From the NCBI GenBank assembly GCA_033762715.1, contig JANRLL010000017.1:62001-126000 (forward strand): DNA of 64,000 bases, read 5' to 3'. Under the pieces are notes generated by a model, which was not told the DNA's origin, ran no database searches, and was given only the letters and a program-made list of their open reading frames with translations. The stretch is from JANRLL01 sp033762715 (lineage in GTDB: Bacteria; Pseudomonadota; Alphaproteobacteria; Rickettsiales; SXRF01). The position numbers were made by a program, and so were the translations under genes. Positions 35,454 to 43,162 of this stretch are shown in pieces. Position 1 is the first letter of the stretch, and the number at the start of each line of letters is the position of its first letter.

Positions 35454-35654
35454 ATGCAGATTAAAGTGAATGGTGAGCCGCGCGAATTCGCCGGACCTAT
35501 GACAGTCATGCAGCTTGTCATACAGCTGGAGCTGAATCTGAGTCGCGTGGCGATCGAGCGCAATCAGCAGATCGTGCCGCGTAATACGTATGATACCGCT
35601 AGCATTCAAGAGGGTGATGCTATCGAGATCGTCCAATTCATTGGAGGCGGTTGA
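35454..35654 (+). CDS. thiS: ThiS, sulfur-carrier protein for thiazole synthesis
   Basis: Ubiquitin-like carrier that is thiocarboxylated at its C-terminal glycine and donates sulfur to ThiG. The 66-residue protein ends FIGGG, with the required terminal Gly-Gly, and has the family start MQIKVNGEPREF. It overlaps the thiG ribosome-binding region, so the two are co-translated. No thiamine-pyrophosphate riboswitch can be seen in the short upstream region. Confidence 0.93.
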   Translation: MQIKVNGEPREFAGPMTVMQLVIQLELNLSRVAIERNQQIVPRNTYDTASIQEGDAIEIVQFIGGG

Positions 35655-35656
35655 GC

Positions 35657-36433
35657 ATGCAGAATGATTCATGGGTGCTGGCTGGCAAGACATACCACTC
35701 GCGATTATTGGTCGGCACCGGCAAATATAAAGACTTGGCCGAAACCAAAGCGGTGGTCGAAGCAAGCGGGGCTGAGATAATTACCGTTGCGCTTCGGCGC
35801 ATGGATTTATCCAAAAAAGAGACGGGTAGCATCTTGGATGTTTTACCCCCTGATCGTTATACCTACCTGCCTAACTCCGCCGGATGTCACACGGCCGAAG
35901 AGGCGGTGCGTACTTTGAAATTGGCGCGTGAGCTTGGCGGCTGGAATTTGGTTAAGCTTGAAGTAATACAAAAAAACAATAACTTATTGCCCGATCCTCA
36001 AGCAACGGTTGAAGCAGCGAATCAGCTAGTAGCAGATGGGTTTCAGGTTATGGCCTATACGAATGACGATCCCGAAGTGGCCAAACGGTTAGAAGATATT
36101 GGCTGCGCCGCGGTTATGCCTTTGGCATCACCCATTGGCTCTGGTCTTGGAATTATCCGACCAGACAATATCCGCCGCATAGTGGAACGGGCAAAAGTGC
36201 CCATCTTGGTGGATGCTGGTATTGGCACTGCCTCAGACGCGGCGATTGCGATGGAGCTGGGATGCAGCGCGGTATTGCTCAATACGGCGATTGCCAGCGC
36301 CGGCCAGCCAATCGTCATGGCTGAAGCGATGAAACTAGCGGTGATGGCGGGAAGGAAAGCATTTTTGGCCGGACGGATGCCTAAACAAGATGCAACGGCC
36401 AGCTCCCCCACCAGCGGTATTATTGGTAAATAG
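35657..36433 (+). CDS. thiG: ThiG, thiazole synthase
   Basis: Builds the thiazole phosphate ring of thiamine from deoxyxylulose 5-phosphate, dehydroglycine and ThiS thiocarboxylate. Motifs are RLLVGTGKYKD, VALRRMD, NTAGCHTAEEA-like PNSAGCHTAEEAVRTL, WNLVKLEVI (Schiff-base Lys), VMPLASPIGSGLGI and VDAGIGTASDAAIAMELG. Start ATG 35657 follows GGAGG at the right distance; a TTG six bases earlier is less likely. The 258-residue length is normal. Only thiS and thiG of the pathway occur here. Confidence 0.96.
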   Translation: MQNDSWVLAGKTYHSRLLVGTGKYKDLAETKAVVEASGAEIITVALRRMDLSKKETGSILDVLPPDRYTYLPNSAGCHTAEEAVRTLKLARELGGWNLVKLEVIQKNNNLLPDPQATVEAANQLVADGFQVMAYTNDDPEVAKRLEDIGCAAVMPLASPIGSGLGIIRPDNIRRIVERAKVPILVDAGIGTASDAAIAMELGCSAVLLNTAIASAGQPIVMAEAMKLAVMAGRKAFLAGRMPKQDATASSPTSGIIGK

Positions 36434-36503
36434 ATCTTAATAGATCGGTTGTGGATGTAATAAAAATAAGTACAATGGAGCCATATCTCAGGAGATAGGG
36501 TTC

Positions 36504-37421
36504 ATGTCGGTTTCAATACCTCCTCGCGCTCATTCCTATCGTTCGCCTACGTTCGATACACTTGAAGAATGGCACGGCTATCTCGAACAATGTCAGCCGT
36601 CATCTCATCCCGAATTGGTGGTTATTGGCGGCGGCTCGGGTGCCGGCAAAAGCGTGTTTCGCCATATGCTCAAAGAGCTAGGGATTATCCAATCGGAATC
36701 GGTCAGCATTACGCCTGAATTAGTGCGCGGACTCTATCCCGAACTGAATAAGGGGGATTTGAAGCGCCATCCGGAAAAAGAGCTGCAAAATGAGCGGCGC
36801 TATTACCGCTATCGCAATGCGCTAGTGGAAAATTGTCTGAAGCGTGGCGTCTCGGTGGTCTTAGATGATCATGGGGACAATCATGAAGCCCTGAAGGAGT
36901 TGATGGAGAAGGTTAAGTCCTATCACTATGAAACGGGCTATATTGGCTTGTTTATGACTCCGGATAATTATATCCAGCGTTTAAGCGATTTAGGTATTAC
37001 CAACAGCAAATCGCGGGACTTCTATTTTGCCGCGCAAACGGCAGCAGGGTTCCATGACAACTTTACTGAGAATGCTCGCTTGTTTGATACGACCTTGTTG
37101 GTAGAGACCGACCATAACAATTTGCACGTGGTCGCTAAATATGAAACAGAAAATAATGAGCTAAAGGAAGTGAGCAAAGATGAAAGACGCATGCGACGAT
37201 TCGAACAAAGCGCCCATCTCCTTGACTACGACCCTAAAAAAGCGGTTGCTGAATCTCCAGATTCCCCAGGGGTTGTGGCAAAAACATGGGAAGCAGGAGA
37301 GGGAGTGGCTAACCCAGAAGAGCGACTCCAAGACCGACTAGAGATATCACCCAAAGTGGATTGGCGCAGTTTGGCGCAAAAAATAATAGCCGCCAGAACC
37401 CAAGGTGCAAAAAAGGCCTAG
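36504..37421 (+). CDS. Zeta-toxin-like P-loop kinase, orphan next to the T4SS
   Basis: A 305-residue protein whose N-terminal half resembles zeta-toxin/AAA-type kinases. Walker A is VVIGGGSGAGKSVFRHML (~residue 45). It is followed by SITPELVRGLYPEL, where zeta toxins bind nucleotide-sugar substrates, and VVLDDHGDN, a Walker B-like strand. The C-terminal ~90 residues are charged and of no known family. No small antitoxin gene precedes it, so a classical toxin-antitoxin pair is doubtful. It converges with virD4, and the stop codons share the bases CTAG. A role as a secreted effector is possible but not shown. Other P-loop kinases cannot be excluded. Confidence 0.65.
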   Translation: MSVSIPPRAHSYRSPTFDTLEEWHGYLEQCQPSSHPELVVIGGGSGAGKSVFRHMLKELGIIQSESVSITPELVRGLYPELNKGDLKRHPEKELQNERRYYRYRNALVENCLKRGVSVVLDDHGDNHEALKELMEKVKSYHYETGYIGLFMTPDNYIQRLSDLGITNSKSRDFYFAAQTAAGFHDNFTENARLFDTTLLVETDHNNLHVVAKYETENNELKEVSKDERRMRRFEQSAHLLDYDPKKAVAESPDSPGVVAKTWEAGEGVANPEERLQDRLEISPKVDWRSLAQKIIAARTQGAKKA

Positions 37422-39184
37422 GCTTTTGCCTCTTCTTTTTTCTCGGTCTCTGCCTTTTTCTTACGCGGATCATACGGCTCTTGCTGCGGAATCGGCACCG
37501 GCGGCATCAAGCGTTTCATGAAGAAGCGATCTTTAAAATAGAAAATTTTCTTGGTGCGAATCGGTGGGAATGACTCGATCAAGATAATCTGTTCGTCGCG
37601 CGGCAAGGTAATCACTTCCTGCGGCAGCAAGAGTGCTCGCTGCACTTCCGAGGTGTTGATGGTACGAGCCGCCGGGTTTAAGTCCAAGAATTTCGGTTTG
37701 TTATACGAGGTTTGCTGCGCGGTTTTATTGCCGATTAATTGTGAGATCAAGTTTGCGGTTTCCACGTTGTTGGCCGCAAAGGTAATGCGGTAATAGCTGT
37801 TCGATAGGAAGCTGTTCATGCCGGCTTCTTCGTAGATACCCTTGAGCTGCTGCGTATCTTGTACGATCAAAAACAGCTTCACGCGGTAACCACGGAAATA
37901 CGCGATACCCACCTGGAACTGCGGCATCTCGCCGAGTGAAGGAAACTCGTCCATCATGAACATCACGCCAAACGGCTCGTTCTTTTTGGGCATGGCGCGG
38001 GTTAAAAAGTCAGTCGCCTGCTGATAGAATACTTTCAGCAACGGCTCTAAGCGCTTTAAGTTGTCTGGTGTTACACCACAGAATACGGTCATTTTTTTCT
38101 TCTTGAGCGTCTGCAGGTCAAAATCCGAACGCGCAGTGGTGGCGTCAATCAGCGGGTTGGCCCAAAGCTCAAGACCGGAGTTGAGGGTCGAGATTACGCC
38201 TGAGCGCTCTTTATCGGCTTTTTGCAAGAAGGCCGCGATGTTCATGTAGGCAACCGGATGGATGCGCTTGCCGATGGTATCTAACACCACCGCTAAGTTA
38301 TAGACCACGTCATCCGAGCGCATGGTGCGTACCACTTCGCCGAAGCTGGTTACTTTCTCAGGCACGGCCACCAGATAGAGAATCACACCCAACATGAGCG
38401 AGCGCGCTTCGTTTTGCCAGAATTCCTGCTCAGGTAGAATCAGGTTACAGATTTTTTGCACGTCATCGACCATCTGGCCGGGCTTTTCCGAAATCCAGTC
38501 TAGCGGATTATAGCAGTGGGAGATACCGTCCGGATCGGCCGGATTCCACAGATAGACTTCCTGGCCTAGCTTTTTGCGGAAGCCGGAGGTGAGTTCGTGG
38601 TTTTCCATTTTAATATCATGCACCACCACCGACTGATCCCAGAAAAGGAGGTTGGGAATTACGAAGCCCACACCCTTACCAGAGCCGGTTGGTGCGAAGA
38701 GCAAAATATGTTGGTAGTCATCGGCAATCAGGTAATTATTGTTGCCGGTTCGCCCAAGCAGAATACCACGCTTGGCGCGCAGTTTGGCGGCGCGAATTTC
38801 TTCTTCGCTGGCCCAGTGCGCATCGCCATGGATGCTTTCTTTGAGTTTAAAGGGACGAAAATCAAGCAGCGGCGCGCGGGCGCTATAGAGAATGATAAGG
38901 CTGGCTAATATACCACCGACAGGCCCGCCTACGAGCTTCAGGCTGGTTTCATAATCAAGCTGCACATTGTAATAGAGCCAATAATCGAGCAGCGGTTTAT
39001 ATTGCTCAAACAAATAAGGCGGGTTGAGAACGCCTAACATATAGGCCTTGCCGTAATACATGACGAAAGCCGCCGATACGCCTATATAGGTAGGGATTAG
39101 CAGAATAGCCAAAATGATCGCAAGCAAGATGACTTTGTTTGCAATCGTACGGCGAACATTGGTTTCTTTATTACCGCTGGACAT
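37418..39184 (-). CDS. virD4: VirD4, type IV secretion coupling ATPase
   Basis: Recruits substrates to the T4SS. The 588-residue protein has two N-terminal membrane segments (about 20-42 and 82-103), then a cytoplasmic RecA-like domain. Its intact Walker A is FAPTGSGKG (~164), Walker B is MMDEFPSLGE (~409), and LFLIVQDTQQLKGIYE follows. The all-alpha domain lies between. A C-terminal tail of about 40 residues is rich in Pro, Lys and Glu. It is 30 bases downstream of virB11 and last in the cluster. Unlike VirB4 here, its ATPase motifs are complete. Confidence 0.95.
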   Translation of the reverse strand: MSSGNKETNVRRTIANKVILLAIILAILLIPTYIGVSAAFVMYYGKAYMLGVLNPPYLFEQYKPLLDYWLYYNVQLDYETSLKLVGGPVGGILASLIILYSARAPLLDFRPFKLKESIHGDAHWASEEEIRAAKLRAKRGILLGRTGNNNYLIADDYQHILLFAPTGSGKGVGFVIPNLLFWDQSVVVHDIKMENHELTSGFRKKLGQEVYLWNPADPDGISHCYNPLDWISEKPGQMVDDVQKICNLILPEQEFWQNEARSLMLGVILYLVAVPEKVTSFGEVVRTMRSDDVVYNLAVVLDTIGKRIHPVAYMNIAAFLQKADKERSGVISTLNSGLELWANPLIDATTARSDFDLQTLKKKKMTVFCGVTPDNLKRLEPLLKVFYQQATDFLTRAMPKKNEPFGVMFMMDEFPSLGEMPQFQVGIAYFRGYRVKLFLIVQDTQQLKGIYEEAGMNSFLSNSYYRITFAANNVETANLISQLIGNKTAQQTSYNKPKFLDLNPAARTINTSEVQRALLLPQEVITLPRDEQIILIESFPPIRTKKIFYFKDRFFMKRLMPPVPIPQQEPYDPRKKKAETEKKEEAKA

Positions 39185-39214
39185 GGTGTAAGGGTAACCT
39201 AGCTTAGCTCAGTT

Positions 39215-40195
39215 TTACAAGCTTTCTTTGAAGTAAATTTCCGAGACATAACGCATGCCGCGCGCGCCCCGCTTGAGCTGCACGATCACGTTAATCACCG
39301 TTTCCACATAATGCTTAATCTGCTCACGCGGAATCCCAAGGCCTGCTTGCAGCACCATCAGCACCAGCTGCTCAATGGCAAGCTCAGGAGTGTCGGCGTG
39401 CAGGGTGGAAATCGAGCCAGGATGGCCAGTGTTTACCGCGCGCATGAAGGTAAACGCTTCTTTGCCGCGTAATTCCCCGAGCATCAAGCGGTCAGGGCGC
39501 AGGCGCAGGCAGGCTTCGATCAAATCTTGCATGGTTACTTGCGAACGTCCCTGGCCGCCTTTAGACGCGATCAGATGCACCTTATTTTCAATATGGGGAA
39601 TCATAATCTCGCGCGCATCTTCGCAGGTAATAATGCGCTCGGTGGGCGGAATCACCTTAAGTGCAGCATTAAAGAAGGTGGTTTTACCGGTTGAGGTGCC
39701 GCCGCTGATAATAATATTCTTCTTGGCCAGAATCGCTTCTTTGAGAAAATCTTTCACGGCGCCGGCATTAAGCATTTCCCGCAGTTTTTTGTCTATGGGG
39801 TTTTCCTGCTTGCGCACGATAGTATTTTGGAAGGCGCCGATTGCTTCATATTGGTCCAAATCCAGATCCACGATGGTTTGTTTGCGGATGGACATGGCGA
39901 TGGTCGAAGATTCGCAGGCCGGAGGAAATACCACCTGGATACGAAAGCCAGCCGGCAAAGTGGCCGACAGCAGCGGGGTTTCTTCGCTGATTTTTTGCTC
40001 GGTCGATTGTGCTACTAGCCGTGCGAGCGATTTCAAATGCGATAAATCCAGAGCCGGCACTTCATGGCGCGTCATATCACCACCAACCTCCACCCAGATT
40101 TCGCCAGGTTTATTGATGGAGATCTCGCTTACCTTGCGGTCAGCCAGAAAGCCGTGCAGTGGTTGCAGGTAGGTGTCCAGTGCGGTGTAGGACAT
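39215..40195 (-). CDS. virB11: VirB11, hexameric secretion ATPase
   Basis: Cytoplasmic ring ATPase that powers pilus assembly and substrate transfer. The 326-residue protein has the N-terminal domain followed by Walker A GGTSTGKTTFF (~residue 160), the Asp box CEDAREI, the His-containing segment SQVTMQDLIEACLRLRPDRL, and GELRGKEAFTFMRAVNTGHPGSISTLHA. All expected motifs are intact. It starts seven bases after virB10 and is 30 bases before virD4. Confidence 0.97.
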   Translation of the reverse strand: MSYTALDTYLQPLHGFLADRKVSEISINKPGEIWVEVGGDMTRHEVPALDLSHLKSLARLVAQSTEQKISEETPLLSATLPAGFRIQVVFPPACESSTIAMSIRKQTIVDLDLDQYEAIGAFQNTIVRKQENPIDKKLREMLNAGAVKDFLKEAILAKKNIIISGGTSTGKTTFFNAALKVIPPTERIITCEDAREIMIPHIENKVHLIASKGGQGRSQVTMQDLIEACLRLRPDRLMLGELRGKEAFTFMRAVNTGHPGSISTLHADTPELAIEQLVLMVLQAGLGIPREQIKHYVETVINVIVQLKRGARGMRYVSEIYFKESL

Positions 40196-40202
40196 TTATA
40201 TC

Positions 40203-41528
40203 TTACTCCACAAATTGCGAATCAAGTATGGTGCTTGGGAACGTCAGATCACGATTCACAAATACGTTGACGCGCGTGCCTTGATCCACCGTAATGGTTG
40301 GGCGCAGATCCAAGGCGCTATTGATAATATCGCTACCTGTATTCGCGATATTTTGTACGGCGCTGCTACCCGCAGTAGATGCGGCACCACCTGAAGTTGT
40401 TGTGCCGTTTGAGTTGGTTGTCGTTGTTGTGCCGGTGGAGTCAATCGAATCCACGGCAAAGGCAACACCAATCGATACAGCGCTGGTCAAGAAGGCAGCA
40501 CTGAAGATCTCAGCGTATTTGTTATCCACCATGCCGGAAATACCAGAGCGACCCAATGTATCGATGCCAGGTGAACCGATGGCGATATCCAAACCGTCAG
40601 GACGAATCAAGCGGGTCCATACGATCAGCACGCGTGATTGGCCGCGGGTGATTTCGGTATTGTAGGTACCGATTAAGCGCGAGCCTTTTGGAAGCAATAC
40701 TTCTCTGCCGGCTTCACCGTATACATCTCGGCTGACAATGGCGCGCAATGTGCCTGGCAGATCGCTATTAATAGCGGTCTCCAGCACGGCGTCGATGATT
40801 TTGCCTTGTGCGATGGTGAGATTCAAATTGGTCAGGCGCGTTGCAACTGCTTTTTCAGCGGTGGATGCTTCCAAGACGTTCGAGGTAAACGCTGTATTGC
40901 GATCTGACTTGTTGAGCGCTGCTTCAGCACGTTCGCTGCCTTGATTGTTCGGTGCCGCAGCGCCCGAATTCAAGACCAGCATATTAGAACGCAGACGCGC
41001 TTGCTTCGCCTTGTCATCTTCACCCGACAAGCTGCCAATAGACGTAACTTGTGGAGGAGGAGGCGGAGGAGGCGCTCCAATCACAGGCGGTGCTACGTCA
41101 GCCGGTTTTTGTGGCGGCGGCGGAGGTGGCGGAGGAGGTGGAGGCGGCGGCGGTGGTGGCGGTGGCGGTGGCGGATTCGGCAATGAGCCAGCGCCACTGG
41201 CCGTGCTGCTTGGCGGCGGCGGTGGCGGTGCTGGAGGAGCCGCGATAATTTCTTCCGATACGGCAGAGTCACTGGCTTTATTGACTTTTACCGGCTCTGG
41301 CTTACCTGAGAAAACGGAGTTGATTACGAAGGCAACGGTCGCCACCATAATCACGCCAATCAAAATCACTTTGCCGGTACTGGCATTAGACGCAAAGCTG
41401 CGTCGGGCCATTTCTACTTCTTCGGCCTCTTGCTCGGGAGCATACTCATTATTCTCAATAGGCGCCTGTCCGAGCTCTTGATCGGGAGTTGGTTGGCCAT
41501 CGGGAGTATAATCGTCTTTATTATCCAT
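40203..41528 (-). CDS. virB10: VirB10, inner-to-outer membrane core subunit with polyproline linker
   Basis: Spans both membranes and gates the secretion channel. The 441-residue protein has a cytoplasmic N-terminus, one membrane segment at about residues 52-74 (GKVILIGVIMVATVAFVINS) and a long periplasmic linker. The linker includes more than 20 near-consecutive prolines around residues 110-150. The C-terminal TrbI/VirB10 domain (from ~220) has the segments VLETAINSDLPGTLRAIVS and LIGTYN. The polyproline codons appear as a G-rich low-complexity run at 41110-41230 on the plus strand. It is six bases from virB9. Confidence 0.95.
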   Translation of the reverse strand: MDNKDDYTPDGQPTPDQELGQAPIENNEYAPEQEAEEVEMARRSFASNASTGKVILIGVIMVATVAFVINSVFSGKPEPVKVNKASDSAVSEEIIAAPPAPPPPPPSSTASGAGSLPNPPPPPPPPPPPPPPPPPPPPPQKPADVAPPVIGAPPPPPPPQVTSIGSLSGEDDKAKQARLRSNMLVLNSGAAAPNNQGSERAEAALNKSDRNTAFTSNVLEASTAEKAVATRLTNLNLTIAQGKIIDAVLETAINSDLPGTLRAIVSRDVYGEAGREVLLPKGSRLIGTYNTEITRGQSRVLIVWTRLIRPDGLDIAIGSPGIDTLGRSGISGMVDNKYAEIFSAAFLTSAVSIGVAFAVDSIDSTGTTTTTNSNGTTTSGGAASTAGSSAVQNIANTGSDIINSALDLRPTITVDQGTRVNVFVNRDLTFPSTILDSQFVE

Positions 41529-41533
41529 ACGCC

Positions 41534-42388
41534 TTACCTTGCGATTGCCGCTTCGTTATAAATCGTGATGGTGCCACCGCCGTTTTTAAGCAGCAGCTCT
41601 TTTGCCACACGCTCTATGACCATCATGTCGTCCTTGATGTAATAGCTAACCGGTTTTTCGGTGCCAGTGGCATCGACGATATAGGGATTTGGCAGAGGCT
41701 GTGTAATATCGCGATAACGAATATAGGTGGAGGATCCGTCATCGTAGACTTGCACCGGCGCATCCTGGTCAGGGCCTGAGAAGGTATAGCGGTAATTCAT
41801 GCCATCGCTTGGCGTGGTATAAGCGGGTGCCGCAACAGTAGGTGCAGGGCTATGACCGATTGCAAGCGGTACATTGGTAACCATTGGTGTCACCGGTAGC
41901 TGCGTGGAGTAAGGATCGGCTGGCATAGGTGGACGTTTTTGCGGATAGACGAATTTTGCGACATAGACGATGTCGGCCTTGCTGTTTTCACCTACCGATT
42001 TGAGATCAAACGTATAAGAGCGGCGGCTGGTAAGCACGGTCATGTTGGTGCTCAAGCCCTCTTGCAGCGGGCGAATGAACAGGCGATTACCCGTTGGAAT
42101 GATTTGCCACAGGCTGCGATCGCCTACGGAGATGGTGTTGATTTCTTCGGTCGGATTAAAGACGAGATTGGTTTGAAAGCCATATTTAGTCATGATGGTG
42201 TAGATATCGGTTTCATTATATTCGAGCAATTTAATGCGGCTATCAACGGGCAGTTCCAAGGAACCGTCATCCGGCCAGGCTGCTGCAAGAGCTGGTGAGG
42301 TAAGCGCACATGACAAGGTCAGGGCGTATGCCAGCTGCTTCAGGGTGTGTCGATGGTTATCCATATGCATCTTCATAGTTACACTCAT
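41534..42388 (-). CDS. virB9: VirB9, outer-membrane core subunit
   Basis: Periplasmic partner of VirB10 in the core complex. The ATG at 42388 overlaps the virB8 stop by four bases (ATGA), supporting coupling. A signal peptide lies at residues ~12-35 (TLKQLAYALTLSCALTSPALA). The N-terminal domain has SRIKLLEYNETDIYTI, LRVH-type segments replaced by FIRPLQEGLSTNMTVLTSRR, and a C-terminal VirB9 domain with MNYRYTFSGPDQ and YIVDATG. No virB7 lipoprotein gene is seen nearby, so VirB9 may be anchored differently. Confidence 0.93.
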   Translation of the reverse strand: MSVTMKMHMDNHRHTLKQLAYALTLSCALTSPALAAAWPDDGSLELPVDSRIKLLEYNETDIYTIMTKYGFQTNLVFNPTEEINTISVGDRSLWQIIPTGNRLFIRPLQEGLSTNMTVLTSRRSYTFDLKSVGENSKADIVYVAKFVYPQKRPPMPADPYSTQLPVTPMVTNVPLAIGHSPAPTVAAPAYTTPSDGMNYRYTFSGPDQDAPVQVYDDGSSTYIRYRDITQPLPNPYIVDATGTEKPVSYYIKDDMMVIERVAKELLLKNGGGTITIYNEAAIAR

Positions 42389-43056
42389 TTTTGCGATACT
42401 TCATCATCTATTCTATAGCTCGTCACCCGAAAACCCAGCGGATTGATGTAGCGCTCTTCGGGTGTTAGGGTCAGCTTGATATATTCAAATCCTACCAACG
42501 CTACTTTATGCAGCTGCGTGCCGCCGCTGCTGGCATTGGATTCTTCGATTAACAAGCGCACCTGCGCGATTTTAGGATTTAAATAGCTAATCGATTTCAG
42601 CTTCACCGTACGGTTGCCGGTGCTACCGAAACGCGCAGCGTTACTCGCCGGATTATTCGGATCGGCTTGCGCTACGAATTGCGGATAAACTGTGGCATTC
42701 TCCGACATGACGCGAACGATATTATAATTTCGCGCCAGATCGTTGACGTTATAGCTTTCACGCGCACGCACATATTGCACGATGAAGAAGTTGTTCACGG
42801 CCTCATTCGCCGTAATCTGCCCGACTGTTGCCGGATCCACCGTTTGCGTGATGCCGCTTTTTTGGTCGACTTGGATCACAAAGGGCTCAATGGTTTTAAG
42901 CGGGGTGAGCTGCGCTATTACAATCACCGTAACCAGCGTACAGATGAGCGACATCAGCGTAACAACCGCGAGCAGCTTGCGTTGCACCAACACCGCTTGG
43001 TAGCGGTCTTTGTACCAATTACGTTCTTCTGTGTATTTATCGGTCGTTTTAGCCAT
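42385..43056 (-). CDS. virB8: VirB8, inner-membrane assembly factor
   Basis: Bitopic protein that nucleates T4SS assembly. Of its 223 residues, 1-27 are cytoplasmic (ERNWYKDRYQAVLVQRK), about 28-50 form the membrane segment LLAVVTLMSLICTLVTVIVIAQL, and the rest is the periplasmic NTF2-like VirB8 domain with the conserved YVRARESYNVNDL and VKLKSISYL segments. It follows virB6 across 106 bases without any gene. Confidence 0.95.
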   Translation of the reverse strand: MAKTTDKYTEERNWYKDRYQAVLVQRKLLAVVTLMSLICTLVTVIVIAQLTPLKTIEPFVIQVDQKSGITQTVDPATVGQITANEAVNNFFIVQYVRARESYNVNDLARNYNIVRVMSENATVYPQFVAQADPNNPASNAARFGSTGNRTVKLKSISYLNPKIAQVRLLIEESNASSGGTQLHKVALVGFEYIKLTLTPEERYINPLGFRVTSYRIDDEVSQK

Positions 43057-43162
43057 TACGAAACTGTCGCAGTTTTTCCAATTATTACAGAAATATAAGA
43101 TCGATTACTAAATAAAGTGTTAATAAAAAATTTATTATTAAGGTTGGACGGATTGTTAGGGC

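Noticed and set aside
40945..41481. A 178-codon plus-strand frame with a very long glycine run
   Set aside because: Mirror of the polyproline linker of virB10; the glycine run is the reverse of proline codons.
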